This document shows positions 35,048 to 45,039 of a stretch of DNA of 64,000 bases, piece after piece (the stretch's first letter is position 1; the number at the start of each line of letters is the position of its first letter). Location of the stretch: the NCBI GenBank assembly GCA_024640985.1, contig JAHEDY010000006.1:48947-112946 (forward strand), read 5' to 3'. The position numbers and the translations under genes are program-made. The DNA is from Gammaproteobacteria bacterium. GTDB taxonomy: Bacteria > Pseudomonadota > Gammaproteobacteria > Pseudomonadales > Litorivicinaceae. Below the pieces are notes generated by a model. The model was given only the letters and a program-made list of their open reading frames with translations. It searched no databases and had not been told where the DNA came from.

Positions 35048-36424
35048 TTATCCAGTTAATGCCTTTAACAAATTGTTGTAATCGTCTCGAATTGCCAAAT
35101 CGGTGTCAGACAACTCTTTAATTTTTCGACAGGCATGTAGCACTGTCGTATGGTCACGGCCACCGAACGCGTCACCAATCTCTGGTAACGAATGATCCGT
35201 CAACTCTTTACAGAGCGCCATCGCAACCTGTCTAGGACGAGCAACTGAGCGATTCCGTCGTTTCGAGAGTAAATCGGAAATCTTAATTTTAAAGTAGTCA
35301 GCCACCATCCGCTGAATATTATCCACCGATATTTGCCGATCGTGCACCGCAATCAAGTCACGAAGTGTTTCCCTCACAAAGTCCAATGTAATCGCTTGAC
35401 CGAAAAAATGAGCATTCGCCAGGACGCGTTTCAACGCCCCCTCCAAATCGCGAACATTACTTCGCACCTTTTGAGCAATGAAAAATGCGCAATCACGTTT
35501 TAATTCGACACCCGACTCCTGGGCTTTATTGATTAAAATCGCAACCCGTGTTTCGAGCTCAGGCGGCTCAAGCCGAACGGTTAATCCCCAACCGAAGCGA
35601 GATTTCAGCCGATCTTCCATGTTATCGATCTCTTTAGGATACCGATCAGACGTCAAAATGATCTGCTGACCACCTTCCAACAAACTATTAAAGGTATGAA
35701 AGAACTCTTCTTGTGATTTCTCTTTTCCAGCAAAAAACTGAATGTCGTCGATCAACAGCGCATCAACATTACGATACACTCGTTTAAAATCTGCAATAGC
35801 ATTCAGTTGAAGGGCTTTCACCATATCGGCAACAAACCGTTCTGAGTGCACATAAATGATTTTGGCGTTTGGATTGTGTGATCGGATTTGGTTTCCGACC
35901 GCGTGCATCAAGTGAGTCTTACCAAGCCCAGTGTCCCCGTACAAAAACAGCGGATTATATTCCGACCCCGGCTTTTCGGAGACCCTTTGGGCCGCTGCGC
36001 GCGCGAGCTGATTCGACTTCCCTTCGACAAAATTGTTAAACCGAAAATCGACGTTCAGACGATTGCTGTGTTTAATTGAGCCCTCCACTACTGCTGGCTC
36101 ACGAATCTTCGTTTCCAACACAGGCTCATGATTGATCTTTACTGGCTTCTTCGGCACATCAACGACACGATCCGTTGCGCCTGCCACCGGGCCCGAGGAC
36201 CCCACACGAACGGTGACTTGAAACGTTCCGCCAACATGCTGCGAATAAAAAGACTGGATACGATCTAAATATCGGTCAGTCACCCAATCTCTCACAAATC
36301 GATTGGGGGCGAACAGAAGGATCGACTGAACGGTCTCTTCAACCTGAAGTGGTTTGATCCACGTATTCAACTGCTCTGTTGTCAGCTCCGCAGCCAATTG
36401 CTCTACGCAAATATCCCAATTCAT
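35048..36424 (-). CDS. dnaA: Chromosomal replication initiator DnaA
   Basis: 458 residues. Domain I (about 1-75) has W-I-K-P-L; a short linker domain II follows. AAA+ domain III starts at [15 protein letters not shown] (Walker A, 163-170), with [11 protein letters not shown] (Walker B) and S-R-F-x-W-G-L. Domain IV carries the DnaA-box recognition motif [17 protein letters not shown] nine bases upstream supports the ATG at 36422-36424. The leader contains a DnaA box, so self-regulation is likely. Confidence 0.98.
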   Translation of the reverse strand: MNWDICVEQLAAELTTEQLNTWIKPLQVEETVQSILLFAPNRFVRDWVTDRYLDRIQSFYSQHVGGTFQVTVRVGSSGPVAGATDRVVDVPKKPVKINHEPVLETKIREPAVVEGSIKHSNRLNVDFRFNNFVEGKSNQLARAAAQRVSEKPGSEYNPLFLYGDTGLGKTHLMHAVGNQIRSHNPNAKIIYVHSERFVADMVKALQLNAIADFKRVYRNVDALLIDDIQFFAGKEKSQEEFFHTFNSLLEGGQQIILTSDRYPKEIDNMEDRLKSRFGWGLTVRLEPPELETRVAILINKAQESGVELKRDCAFFIAQKVRSNVRDLEGALKRVLANAHFFGQAITLDFVRETLRDLIAVHDRQISVDNIQRMVADYFKIKISDLLSKRRNRSVARPRQVAMALCKELTDHSLPEIGDAFGGRDHTTVLHACRKIKELSDTDLAIRDDYNNLLKALTG

Positions 36425-36440
36425 TCGTTATTGTCTCCTC

Positions 36441-36474
36441 GGCGGGGATAAGTTATGCACAATCTATCCCCGTC
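36441..36474 (-). promoter_or_regulatory. Hairpin with a DnaA box in its loop, in the dnaA leader
   Basis: GGCGGGGATA (36441-36450) and TATCCCCGTC (36465-36474) pair over 10 positions with one G-U. The 14-base loop holds the DnaA box TTATGCACA (36453-36461). On the dnaA mRNA the stem ends directly before the GAGGAG Shine-Dalgarno. It could act as DNA (DnaA autorepression) or as RNA (control of translation). Confidence 0.45.
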
Positions 36475-36700
36475 GGGTCAATAGGCGATCCCCAGAAATT
36501 TCATAACACATTGAAATATTTATCTTTAAATGTTTTTTGTGCCGTTTTGTGGATAACCTCTTTTCATCGAGCCAAAGCATGTAAAAAATCCTTTGTTTTT
36601 CAGTCTCATATCTTTTCAAACACCACTTATCCACAGACCAATAATCCGCACCAAATGCGTTATCTTTTTTGGACTTTTTCAATTCGTCGCGAAAATATCT

Positions 36701-36728
36701 TTGAATTCCAGCCACCTTTCGCTAAACT
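36701..36728 (+). promoter_or_regulatory. Promoter for rpmH–rnpA–yidDC
   Basis: TTGAAT (36701-36706) and TAAACT (36723-36728) are separated by 16 bases, a fair sigma-70 match. They are placed 37 bases before the rpmH ATG, whose Shine-Dalgarno is in TAGGAAGA at 36753-36760. Confidence 0.5.
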
Positions 36729-36764
36729 TCGCGCCCCGTAATATTTAATTGATAGGAAGAAGTC

Positions 36765-36899
36765 ATGAAACGTACGTTTCAGCCAAGCGTTATCAAACGC
36801 GCTCGCAATCATGGTTTCCGTGCTCGCATGGCCACAAAGAGTGGCCGTCAGATCATTGCGCGTCGTCGTGCGAAAGGTCGCAAGCGCCTATCTGCTTAA
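36765..36899 (+). CDS. rpmH: 50S ribosomal protein L34
   Basis: 44 residues, too short for most ORF filters: [18 protein letters not shown], then [20 protein letters not shown] and RKRLSA. This is the canonical L34 sequence, very rich in Arg and Lys. AGGAAGA lies 5-10 bases upstream of the ATG. It forms the classical rpmH–rnpA pair divergent from dnaA, with the rnpA start 12 bases after its stop. Confidence 0.98.
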   Translation: MKRTFQPSVIKRARNHGFRARMATKSGRQIIARRRAKGRKRLSA

Positions 36900-36911
36900 C
36901 GAGGCTTTGCC

Positions 36912-37265
36912 ATGACGGTCATTTCTCTACCGTCACGTAGTGATTTCGATGCCGTATTCAAGAGTCCCGATGCTAAAGCTAGCAATCGGGACTTTTTAGT
37001 TTTAGCGAAACACCGAGAGCATACGATTAGCCATCGCATTGGGTTTGTGACTTCGAAAAAGAAGATACGGCGAGCCGTGGACAGAAATCGTTTCCGCCGG
37101 ATTATTCGTGAGTACCTCCGTCATCAGACTGTTAATCGTTGTGCTGACATCGTTGTCATCGCCAGACACATCCCTGATCGCCTCTGGTCTACTCAATACC
37201 AAACACAGCTCGATCAGGTTTTCACCAAGCTCTTTAAAAATCTCCAAAAACCCAATGGTGAATAA
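36912..37265 (+). CDS. rnpA: Ribonuclease P protein component
   Basis: 117 residues, basic. Seen: F-x-A-V-F near the N-terminus, [26 protein letters not shown], containing the RNR signature helix that binds the RNase P RNA, and D-I-V-V-I-A-R. It helps the catalytic RNA cut 5' leaders from pre-tRNAs. The 3' end overlaps the yidD start. Confidence 0.95.
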   Translation: MTVISLPSRSDFDAVFKSPDAKASNRDFLVLAKHREHTISHRIGFVTSKKKIRRAVDRNRFRRIIREYLRHQTVNRCADIVVIARHIPDRLWSTQYQTQLDQVFTKLFKNLQKPNGE

Positions 37266-37509
37266 TCGTATTTTTAGTGTCATGGCAATTGCGGTAATTC
37301 GTTTCTACCGGTACTTTGTGTCCCCATTATTCCCACCATCGTGCCGGTTTCAGCCAACTTGTTCAGCATATATGATTGAAGCCATTGAGACCCACGGGAT
37401 CTTTCGAGGCCTGTGGTTAGGAATAAGACGCATCGGCAAATGCCATCCAGGTCACTCTGGCGGGTTTGATCCGGTCCCTGAGCACAAAGGAAAAACGAGA
37501 CAAAACTAA
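37255..37509 (+). CDS. yidD: Membrane protein insertion efficiency factor YidD
   Basis: 84 residues from the ATG at 37255, overlapping rnpA by 11 bases; a GTG at 37258 and an ATG at 37279 are alternatives and none has a good Shine-Dalgarno. Seen: [24 protein letters not shown]-x-T-H-G and K-C-H-P-x-H-x-G-G-F-D-P-V-P, the full YidD (DUF37) signature with its conserved Cys residues. It helps YidC-dependent insertion and overlaps the yidC start by one base. Confidence 0.93.
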   Translation: MVNNRIFSVMAIAVIRFYRYFVSPLFPPSCRFQPTCSAYMIEAIETHGIFRGLWLGIRRIGKCHPGHSGGFDPVPEHKGKTRQN

Positions 37510-39182
37510 TGGATATTCAACGTACTGGCCTTCTCGCAGTTCTGGGCATTTTGACCTACGTGCTATTTCTGCAGTGGAACCTTTTCACAGAAGCGGAAAA
37601 TCCAGCCAGTGCGGTTTCTGCTCAAATTCAGCCATCAACAGAGACACGAACCGCCGGAGAAGTCCCTTCAAGCACCGGTGTCAATCAAGTCCCAGTTGCT
37701 CCAATTTCATCGAATATCGATGCTGATCAAATCATTATCAGTACACCTGCTGCTGACATGGCAATCGCTCTCAGTGGCGGCGATATCACCCAAGTATTGT
37801 TAAAAGAATTTCCTGTATCTCTAAAAAATCAAGACCAACCGATTCCTTTACTTGACTACGTGTCCCGAACCTATTTTGCGCAAAGCGGTCTTGTTGGAGC
37901 AGATGGCCCAGATGCGTCATCTAACGGCCGTCCCATTTACAAAGCTGAACAGCAGCGCTACGAGATCACTGAACCAACCGATATTTCAATTCAAGCAACA
38001 ACCGACTCCGGACTCATCATTACTAAGACCTTTTCAGTTGATCCGGCTCGCTACGACATCAAAGTCACGCATACCATTCAAAACACATCAGACACTGCAA
38101 AAACCGTTTCACCTTTTGTTCAATTAAAACGTGATAACTCTGCTGACCCCTCTATTCAGAACTCAATGGGTATGCAGGCATTTTTAGGATATGCACTACG
38201 CACCGCGGACGAGCGGTATCGAAAGGTCTCGTTTTCCGATTTTGAGACAGCAATCGATGCGCGAGAGCTCAATACCGAGCTCAAAGATAACGGAGTGACA
38301 GGCGGCTATCTCGCGTTATTACAGCACTACTTCACCAGCGCGTGGGTGCCATCAGGCGACCAAACACATCTCTATTCATTTCGCACGAATCAAGATGGTC
38401 ACTTCATTGGCAGTATTATCAGTCCAGACATTGTGATTCCAGCAGGTGAATCGAGGCAGACTGTTGCTACTTTTTATGCAGGTCCAAAAGACCAAGATGC
38501 ATTAGAGGCAATCTCTCCAGGCCTTGAGCTCGTCGTCGATTACGGCTGGCTATGGTTTATCGCTCAACCCCTGTTTTGGCTCCTGAAATTCATTCAGACG
38601 TATGTTGGAAATTGGGGCTTTGCAATTATTCTAGTTACAGTATTGGTCAAAGCAGCTTTCTTCCAGCTATCCGCCGCCGCGTACAAATCTATGGCAAAAA
38701 TGCGGAAATTTACACCAGAGATCACGCGTATGCGTGAGCTCTACGGTGACGACAGACAACGCATGTCTAAAGAGATGATGGATCTTTATAAGCGTGAAAA
38801 GATTAATCCTCTTGGTGGATGTTTGCCCATCGTTGTGCAAATGCCTGTTTTCATTGCCCTGTATTGGGTTTTATTAGAATCCGTCGAACTTCGACAAGCA
38901 CCATTTATCTTGTGGATCAACGACCTTAGCGTGAAAGACCCGTTTTTTATTCTTCCGTTATTGATGGGTGTCTCTATGTACATTCAAACGTCGTTGAACC
39001 CGACACCACCTGATCCAATGCAAGCGAAAATTATGAAATATATGCCTGTTGCATTTACATTCTTTTTCCTTTGGTTCCCCGCTGGTTTGGTTCTCTACTG
39101 GGTCGTCAATAATATTTTATCGATCGCACAACAATGGGTAATTACCAAGTCGATCGAAAATGCTGACACCCACCATACATGA
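37509..39182 (+). CDS. yidC: Membrane protein insertase YidC
   Basis: 557 residues, the Gram-negative long form. An N-terminal membrane helix is followed by a large periplasmic beta domain (about 30-345). The five-helix insertase core starts near W-L-W-F-I-A-Q-P-L-F-W-L-L-K, with K-A-A-F-F-Q-L-S-A-A-A-Y-K-S-M-A-K-M, N-P-L-G-G-C-L-P and the C-terminal V-L-Y-W-V-V-N-N. Inserts and folds inner-membrane proteins, including ATP synthase subunit c. It overlaps mnmE by ATGA. Confidence 0.97.
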   Translation: MDIQRTGLLAVLGILTYVLFLQWNLFTEAENPASAVSAQIQPSTETRTAGEVPSSTGVNQVPVAPISSNIDADQIIISTPAADMAIALSGGDITQVLLKEFPVSLKNQDQPIPLLDYVSRTYFAQSGLVGADGPDASSNGRPIYKAEQQRYEITEPTDISIQATTDSGLIITKTFSVDPARYDIKVTHTIQNTSDTAKTVSPFVQLKRDNSADPSIQNSMGMQAFLGYALRTADERYRKVSFSDFETAIDARELNTELKDNGVTGGYLALLQHYFTSAWVPSGDQTHLYSFRTNQDGHFIGSIISPDIVIPAGESRQTVATFYAGPKDQDALEAISPGLELVVDYGWLWFIAQPLFWLLKFIQTYVGNWGFAIILVTVLVKAAFFQLSAAAYKSMAKMRKFTPEITRMRELYGDDRQRMSKEMMDLYKREKINPLGGCLPIVVQMPVFIALYWVLLESVELRQAPFILWINDLSVKDPFFILPLLMGVSMYIQTSLNPTPPDPMQAKIMKYMPVAFTFFFLWFPAGLVLYWVVNNILSIAQQWVITKSIENADTHHT

Positions 39183-40522
39183 GTCTGTCTGATACGATCG
39201 TTGCCTCGGCTACAGCGCCTGGCCGCGGCGCGATTAGTGTCATCCGTCTGTCAGGCGGCAACAGTCTCAGTATCGCCGAAACCCTTGCAGGCAAAGCTTT
39301 TTCCCCTCGATTGGCGACCTTTGGAAATCTCGTTTCAGATGGCATATTAATTGACACCGGTATCTGGATTTATTTCAAAGGACCAAACAGTTTCACTGGG
39401 GAAGATGTGGTTGAATTTCAGGGCCATGGTGGTCCTGTAGTTATCCAAACCATCCTCCGAACCATCACCGCACGCGGCGCTCGACTTGCCAATCCTGGTG
39501 AATTTAGTCAGCGCGCATTCTTAAACGATAAAATCGATCTAACACAAGCAGAGGCCATTAGTGACCTCATTAATGCAACGTCTCTGTCTGCCGTCAAAGC
39601 GGCAAATCATTCTTTATCTGGGGAGTTCGCAAATCGGGTTCATACCATCGTTAGCAATTTGATTCGTTTACGAACTCAGATCGAGGCACATATTGACTTT
39701 CCAGATGAGGATATCGATCCACAAAATCTCCTTGAATTTTCTGATCAATTAAAGAATCTTCATCATGATCTCCAATCGTTAAAGCTTGCTGCAAATGAAG
39801 GTGCACAACTCAACCGAGCTTCAAATGTGGTTCTCATTGGTGAACCGAATGTTGGAAAAAGTTCCCTGCTCAATGCATTAGCCAATGAACCCCTAGCTAT
39901 TGTGACGAATATTCCTGGCACAACACGTGATCTTATTCGTCATGACCTTCTTCTCGACGGAATCGAACTCAGGATCACAGACACCGCTGGAATTCGAGCC
40001 ACTGAAGATGTCATTGAGAACGAAGGTATTCAAAGAGCACGCAATGCGATAGAAACTGCTGACATCGCACTCTGTCTATTTGATGAAAGACACGACACAG
40101 TCACAGAATCTCTCATTACTCGCCTTGTTGGTGACACCCCATCTGCAACCATCGGCATTATTCGTACCAAAAACGATATTCAAACCCACCCAACAAAAAA
40201 TCACACGACCTATCCATTGATCGAGATATCCGCTGTTACAGGCTCAGGTCTCAATCAACTGAAAGACTGGCTTCTTAATGAACTCAACCTCAATAGCAAC
40301 GCTGAAACCCCATTCTTAGCCCGAGAGCGACACGTGATTCAATTGGCAAGCGCACTTAACTATCTTCACCAAGCAATGAGCCAACCCGTTAGTCTTGAGA
40401 CCATTGATCTCTTAGCTGAAGACCTACGACTGACACAAAATGCATTGTCAGAAATCACCGGATCATTTACCTCAGATGATTTACTAGGCTCGATTTTTTC
40501 AACATTTTGCATTGGTAAATGA
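39179..40522 (+). CDS. mnmE: tRNA uridine-5-carboxymethylaminomethyl modification GTPase MnmE
   Basis: 447 residues. The N-terminal formyl-THF-binding domain has T-A-P-G-R-G-A-I-S-V-I-R-L-S-G and E-F-x-G-H-G-G. The G domain sits in a helical domain: G1 G-E-P-N-V-G-K-S-S (221-229), G2 G-T-T-R-D, G3 D-T-A-G, G4-like T-K-N-D. The protein ends with the invariant C-[IL]-G-K motif. Works with MnmG on U34 of tRNAs. Here mnmE and mnmG are neighbours but separated by a 241-base gap rich in DnaA-box-like sequences. Confidence 0.97.
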   Translation: MSLSDTIVASATAPGRGAISVIRLSGGNSLSIAETLAGKAFSPRLATFGNLVSDGILIDTGIWIYFKGPNSFTGEDVVEFQGHGGPVVIQTILRTITARGARLANPGEFSQRAFLNDKIDLTQAEAISDLINATSLSAVKAANHSLSGEFANRVHTIVSNLIRLRTQIEAHIDFPDEDIDPQNLLEFSDQLKNLHHDLQSLKLAANEGAQLNRASNVVLIGEPNVGKSSLLNALANEPLAIVTNIPGTTRDLIRHDLLLDGIELRITDTAGIRATEDVIENEGIQRARNAIETADIALCLFDERHDTVTESLITRLVGDTPSATIGIIRTKNDIQTHPTKNHTTYPLIEISAVTGSGLNQLKDWLLNELNLNSNAETPFLARERHVIQLASALNYLHQAMSQPVSLETIDLLAEDLRLTQNALSEITGSFTSDDLLGSIFSTFCIGK

Positions 40523-40763
40523 TGTGGATAGATGGTCGATTTCAGATAGGTATAACCAGTGGATAGTATCGGCTGTGGACAAGCCGCGCTTTTATACACA
40601 TGCCCAGGCCACTTGCTCTATGAGCTTATTGGGGTTTACGCACAAAGTCTTTTGACGTTTAAATATCTGATAAAACAATAAAAAAATGCCTTTTCCACAG
40701 ATCCAAAGCCCCGTAATATAAACAACTTCAATAACCTTTTTCTTTAAGTATTCTTTTATATAT
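40523..40763. other. mnmE–mnmG intergenic region with a cluster of DnaA-box-like sites (candidate oriC)
   Basis: 241 bases without a gene. Sites: TGTGGATAG 40523-40531 (minus, one mismatch), TGTGGACAA 40574-40582 (minus, one mismatch), TTATACACA 40592-40600 (plus, consensus), TTACGCACA 40636-40644 (one mismatch), TTTTCCACA 40691-40699 (one mismatch). An AT-rich tract, including TTTTATATATATGG, lies next to mnmG and could unwind. In enterics and Vibrio, oriC lies beside mnmG (gidA). Only one GATC was seen, unlike Dam/SeqA-controlled origins. Confidence 0.55.
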
Positions 40764-42650
40764 ATGGATTACACACGTTGTTTTGATGTGATTGTCGTTG
40801 GCGGTGGTCATGCTGGTAGTGAAGCTGCACATGCAGCTGCTCGAATGGGATGCGATACGCTTTTGGTAACCCATTCGATCGAAACATTAGGACAAATGTC
40901 ATGTAACCCAGCGATTGGCGGGATCGGAAAAAGTCACTTGGTTCGAGAAATCGATGCTTGTGATGGATTAATGGCAAAGATTACCGATCATGCTGGTATC
41001 CAATTTAGAGTATTGAATCAACGAAAAGGTCCAGCTGTTCGTGCGACACGTGCTCAGGCTGACCGAGTGCTTTATCGTCAAGCCATGCGGCACGCTATCG
41101 AAACAACGCCTCATCTAACAATCTTCCAACAGCCAGTTTCTGATCTGACCATTGAACATGATCGTGTCACCGGTGTGGTGTTAGCAATGGGATTAGAATT
41201 GAAAGCCAAAACCGTCGTGATCACAGCTGGAACATTTTTGGCTGGCCAAATTCATATCGGTATGAATCAACAATCCGGTGGTCGAGCAGGCGATCCAGCG
41301 TCAAATGAGCTTTCTAAGTCGCTACGTGGCTTACCATTTCGAATTGCTCGATTGAAAACAGGAACTCCCCCCCGAATTGATCGTCGCTCGGTTGATTTAG
41401 ATTTGTTACCTGAGCAACCAGGGGATTTTCCAACACCATACTTGTCAATGATGAGTCAGGGAACAGAACATCCGACTCAGATTCCTTGTTATCTCTCAAG
41501 AACGACCGAAAGAACTCGGGATATTATTTTAAAAAATCTTCATTTAAGTCCTATGTATGCTGGGGTCATTGAAGGAGTGGGTCCGCGATATTGCCCATCA
41601 ATTGAAGATAAGATGGTACGATTTTCCGATAAGCCAACTCACCAGGTGTTTTTAGAACCTGAAGGCTTAACTTCGTTTGAGTTATATCCAAATGGCGTGA
41701 GCACATCGCTTCCTTACGAAATTCAATTTGACATCATTCAGTCAATGGAAGGCTGTTCACAGGCTGTAATTACTCGGCCTGGATATGCCATTGAATATGA
41801 TTATTTTGATCCACGTGACCTTCAAGCAACGCTTGAGAGCAAGTTAATCGAGAACTTATATTTTGCTGGCCAGATCAATGGAACAACAGGGTATGAAGAA
41901 GCTGGTGCACAAGGTTTGTTAGCGGGTGCGAATGCTGCGTTACGCGCACAAGAAAAAGACAGTTGGACTGTTGGTCGTGACGAGGGCTATTTGGGAGTGA
42001 TGGTGGATGATCTCATTACTCTCGGAACGCAGGAACCGTATCGGATGTTTACTTCAAGAGCTGAATACCGCTTGGCGCTTCGTGAAGATAATGCAGATAC
42101 TCGATTCACCGAAAAAGCTCGATCACTTGGTCTGGTGAGTGATCAACGATGGAAGTTTTTCAATGAACGTCAGGAACAAATCATCCATGAAATGCATCGC
42201 TTGAAATCAACATGGATTCGCCCATCAGATCCCACGATTGAACAACTCAATTCAATATTGACATCACCGTTGAGTAAAGAAACGTCGGCGCATGATTTAT
42301 TAAAACGGCCTGAAATTCATTATCACGATCTTGTTGAAAGGGGTGAATTCTTAGGTCATGAGGACCCATCTGTTTCTTCTCAAGTTGAAATTTTAGTGAA
42401 GTATTCCGGTTACATTAATCGGCAAACCGATGAAATAAAAAAATTAAAGAAAAATGAACAGGTGAAATTACCGACAACTCTCGATTATCAGTCGATCGTA
42501 GGGCTTTCAAACGAAGTTCGACAAAAATTAATGGATCATCGTCCTGAAACTTTAGCGCAAGCTGCTCGGATATCTGGTATCACTCCTGCTGCTGTCAGTC
42601 TTCTACTGGTGCATCTGAAAAAATTAGATTTAATGACTATGGCGAGTTAA
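40764..42650 (+). CDS. mnmG: tRNA uridine-5-carboxymethylaminomethyl modification enzyme MnmG (GidA)
   Basis: 628 residues. The N-terminal FAD-binding loop is [12 protein letters not shown] (about 11-22); [11 protein letters not shown] and F-R-x-L-N-x-x-K-G-P-A-V-R-A-x-R-A-Q are GidA signatures, as is [16 protein letters not shown]. A helical C-terminal domain binds MnmE. Its base composition looks more AT-rich than the genes left of dnaA. It overlaps rsmG by one base (TAATG). Confidence 0.97.
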   Translation: MDYTRCFDVIVVGGGHAGSEAAHAAARMGCDTLLVTHSIETLGQMSCNPAIGGIGKSHLVREIDACDGLMAKITDHAGIQFRVLNQRKGPAVRATRAQADRVLYRQAMRHAIETTPHLTIFQQPVSDLTIEHDRVTGVVLAMGLELKAKTVVITAGTFLAGQIHIGMNQQSGGRAGDPASNELSKSLRGLPFRIARLKTGTPPRIDRRSVDLDLLPEQPGDFPTPYLSMMSQGTEHPTQIPCYLSRTTERTRDIILKNLHLSPMYAGVIEGVGPRYCPSIEDKMVRFSDKPTHQVFLEPEGLTSFELYPNGVSTSLPYEIQFDIIQSMEGCSQAVITRPGYAIEYDYFDPRDLQATLESKLIENLYFAGQINGTTGYEEAGAQGLLAGANAALRAQEKDSWTVGRDEGYLGVMVDDLITLGTQEPYRMFTSRAEYRLALREDNADTRFTEKARSLGLVSDQRWKFFNERQEQIIHEMHRLKSTWIRPSDPTIEQLNSILTSPLSKETSAHDLLKRPEIHYHDLVERGEFLGHEDPSVSSQVEILVKYSGYINRQTDEIKKLKKNEQVKLPTTLDYQSIVGLSNEVRQKLMDHRPETLAQAARISGITPAAVSLLLVHLKKLDLMTMAS

Positions 42651-43270
42651 TGCAGTTAACCTCGGGGTTAGATGTACTCAAGCTTGATTTAACGAATCAA
42701 CAAATTGACGCACTCAACACGATTTTGATCGAGCACATGAAATGGAACCAAGTGTTCAACCTTAGTGCTCATCGAACTGAACACGATGTTGTGGTGTACC
42801 AAATTTTAGATTCGTTGAGTGTTAATTCGTTTATTTCTTCTGGAACGCTTTTAGACATTGGAACAGGTCCAGGATTTCCAGGATTACCATTGGCAGTAAT
42901 CTTCCCAGAAACACAGATGACGTTGTTGGATTCAAACGACAAAAAGCTCGCATTTGCTCGCCATATCAAGTCGTTATGTCACTTAGATAACGTCAAAATA
43001 GTTCATCAGAGAATTGAGGATATTCGGGATGATCAGCGATTTGATCAAATAATCAGCAGAGCTTTCACGCATCTCAATGGTATGATCGACTGCTCGTTAC
43101 GACTGCTCAGTCCGAAAGGAGAGCTTTTGGCTATGAAGGGTGCGCAAGCCGAAAGTGAAGTCGCCGATGCTCAAATGACACATAGTAATTGTCATATTTC
43201 AGTGCATCAATTGCCTCATGTCGTTGAAGAACAACGCAAGGTCGCAATAGTTAAACAGGGATTGGAATGA
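42650..43270 (+). CDS. rsmG: 16S rRNA (guanine-527-N7)-methyltransferase
   Basis: 206 residues. Seen: W-N-x-V-F-N-L-S-A near the N-terminus, the SAM site L-D-I-G-T-G-P-G-F-P-G-L-P-L-A, L-L-D-S-N-x-K-K and S-R-A-F. This is the GidB family; loss of it gives low-level streptomycin resistance in other bacteria. It sits between mnmG and parA with overlaps on both sides (1 and 4 bases). Confidence 0.95.
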   Translation: MQLTSGLDVLKLDLTNQQIDALNTILIEHMKWNQVFNLSAHRTEHDVVVYQILDSLSVNSFISSGTLLDIGTGPGFPGLPLAVIFPETQMTLLDSNDKKLAFARHIKSLCHLDNVKIVHQRIEDIRDDQRFDQIISRAFTHLNGMIDCSLRLLSPKGELLAMKGAQAESEVADAQMTHSNCHISVHQLPHVVEEQRKVAIVKQGLE

Positions 43271-44046
43271 CACGGATTATTGCCATTACAAATCAAAAAG
43301 GCGGTGTCGGAAAAACAACGACGTGCGTTAACCTCGGTGCAACCTTGAGTGAAATGGGCCACCAGGTATTAGTTATTGATTTCGACCCACAAGGAAACGC
43401 GACATCGGGTTCTGGTGTGTTGAAACATGCGATTGAACACGATGTTCGAGGTTTGTTGTTAGGTGAATCGTCGTTTCGCGACGTCTGTATTTTAGGAACC
43501 GATGCTGGTTATGACTTGTTGCCTTCAGATATTCAGCTGACTGAAGCAGAAGTGGGTTTAATCGGACAAAGTCGAGCGCAATTTCGTTTAAAAGATGTGT
43601 TGGCAGAACAGGCGGAAAGTTATGATTTTGTGTTGATCGATTGCCCGCCTGCTTTAAGCATGCTGACCATCAATGGATTAATCGCAGCAAATGGGGTGAT
43701 TATTCCCGTTCAATGCGAATTCTTTGCACTTGAGGGAATTGCGGCTTTAATCGAAACCATTGATCAAGTGAGAGCTGGTCATAATCCGAATCTCGAAATC
43801 GATGGTGTTCTTCGGACAATGTATGATCCAAGAACAAGTTTAACACGACAGGTTTCCCAGCAATTGGAACAATTTTTTGGCGAGCGCGTGTTTAAAACCG
43901 TCATCCCAAGAAACATTCGTTTGGCAGAAGCACCAAGTCATGGGTTACCGGTTTTACGGTATGACCGATTATCGAAAGGTGCTTTGTCATACTTGGCATT
44001 AGCATCTGAATTACGTAAACGATTGAAATTGAAAACAGCGGCATGA
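43267..44046 (+). CDS. parA: Chromosome-partitioning ATPase ParA (Soj)
   Basis: 259 residues, deviant Walker A K-G-G-V-G-K-T-T (11-18), D-F-D-P-Q-G-N-A-T (Walker A') and L-I-D-C-P-P-A-L (Walker B). No N-terminal HTH extension, so this is the chromosomal Soj type. It uses ATP-driven DNA binding to move ParB–parS complexes away from the origin. It overlaps rsmG and parB by four bases each; four parS sites lie 10-23 kb to its left. Confidence 0.96.
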   Translation: MTRIIAITNQKGGVGKTTTCVNLGATLSEMGHQVLVIDFDPQGNATSGSGVLKHAIEHDVRGLLLGESSFRDVCILGTDAGYDLLPSDIQLTEAEVGLIGQSRAQFRLKDVLAEQAESYDFVLIDCPPALSMLTINGLIAANGVIIPVQCEFFALEGIAALIETIDQVRAGHNPNLEIDGVLRTMYDPRTSLTRQVSQQLEQFFGERVFKTVIPRNIRLAEAPSHGLPVLRYDRLSKGALSYLALASELRKRLKLKTAA

Positions 44047-44945
44047 CACAGAAAAAACGCGGACTAGGCTTTAACCCATTGTTAGGGTTAGATCAATCGA
44101 CTGTTGATGCGGTACTCAATACCGAAAAAACAGATCCCATGGTCAAAGGAACGAGTGGATCGTCGGGTTTGCTTCAGTTGGCGATCGAAAAAATTGTTCC
44201 CAATCCATTTCAACCAAGAACACGGTTTAGTGAACTAGAACTAGATGAATTATCAGACTCCATTCGTCAACACGGGGTCATGCAACCGGTTGTCGTGAGA
44301 CAAACTGTTCGAGGTTACGAGCTAATCGCAGGTGAACGCCGGTGGAGAGCAAGTCAACGCGCGGGTCTTGCAGAAATTCCAGCTCTTGTCCGCGATTTGG
44401 ATGACCAACAGGTTGCAGCACTTGCACTTATTGAAAATATTCAACGTGAACAACTGACAGCTATTGAACAAGCGCGCGCCTTAGCACGGATGCGTGATCA
44501 GTTTTCAATGGACCAAACAGCATTGGCAACAATGATTTCATCCAGTCGGTCGAATGTTGCTAACCTGCTTCGGTTGTTGAATTTGTCCCAGGGTGTCCAG
44601 TCCATGCTGGAAGAGGGTCGATTAGAAATGGGCCACGCACGCGCGTTGTTGCCATTGCCGGAAAACATGCAGGTGAAAACAGCTGAAGATGTGTTGCGAT
44701 CGCAACTTTCGGTTCGACAAACAGAAACGCTCGTTAGGCGATTATTGTCAGACGACTCGAAACCAGATCAGGGTGGTGATCAAAAAGATCCTGATGTGAG
44801 TCGTCTGGAAGCTAAGCTATCGGATCGACTGGGAGCATCGGTGCAAATCAAGCCAAAAAGTGGTGGAAAAGGGCATATTGTCATCGAATATGGATCTCTC
44901 GATATTCTGGATGGCATCGTGGCACGATTAAAAACAAAAGATTGA
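44043..44945 (+). CDS. parB: Chromosome-partitioning protein ParB (Spo0J), CTPase
   Basis: 300 residues. The N-terminal ParB/Srx fold has P-N-P-F-Q-P-R, the CTP-binding G-E-R-R-W-R-A-S-Q-R-A-G-L and L-I-E-N-I-Q-R-E-Q-L. A central HTH has L-A-T-M-I-S-S-S-R-S-N-V-A-N-L-L-R-L-L; a C-terminal dimer domain follows. ParB loads at parS palindromes and spreads as a clamp. Coupled to parA by ATGA. Confidence 0.96.
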   Translation: MTQKKRGLGFNPLLGLDQSTVDAVLNTEKTDPMVKGTSGSSGLLQLAIEKIVPNPFQPRTRFSELELDELSDSIRQHGVMQPVVVRQTVRGYELIAGERRWRASQRAGLAEIPALVRDLDDQQVAALALIENIQREQLTAIEQARALARMRDQFSMDQTALATMISSSRSNVANLLRLLNLSQGVQSMLEEGRLEMGHARALLPLPENMQVKTAEDVLRSQLSVRQTETLVRRLLSDDSKPDQGGDQKDPDVSRLEAKLSDRLGASVQIKPKSGGKGHIVIEYGSLDILDGIVARLKTKD

Positions 44946-44981
44946 AATACACGACCTTCGCCTTAGTTTTGCCGATTGTCA

Positions 44982-45010
44982 TTGATCCGAAACAATGGAG
45001 TGCATATACT
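44982..45010 (+). promoter_or_regulatory. Promoter of the atp operon
   Basis: TTGATC (44982-44987) and TATACT (45005-45010) are separated by 17 bases, in the 94-base gap between parB and atpI. Transcription would start near 45017. This leaves a leader too short for translation from the ATG at 45025 but adequate for the one at 45040. Confidence 0.6.
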
Positions 45011-45039
45011 CCCGCGACTAATAAATGACGGTGATTGAC

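Larger units (their letters stand above)
36425..36764. other. dnaA–rpmH intergenic region with DnaA boxes (candidate oriC)
   Basis: 340 bases without a gene. DnaA boxes: TTATGCACA at 36453-36461 (plus), TTATCCACA at 36548-36556 (read on minus), TTATCCACA at 36627-36635 (plus); the last two are perfect consensus. AT-rich stretches lie at 36515-36540 and 36661-36700 and could serve as an unwinding element. The oriC of Pseudomonas lies in this same gap. Three boxes are few, and a second box cluster lies in the mnmE–mnmG gap, so the assignment is open. Confidence 0.55.

Noticed and set aside
44976..44981. TTGTCA as the -35 of the atp promoter
   Set aside because: The spacer to TATACT is 23 bases; TTGATC six bases further on gives the normal 17.
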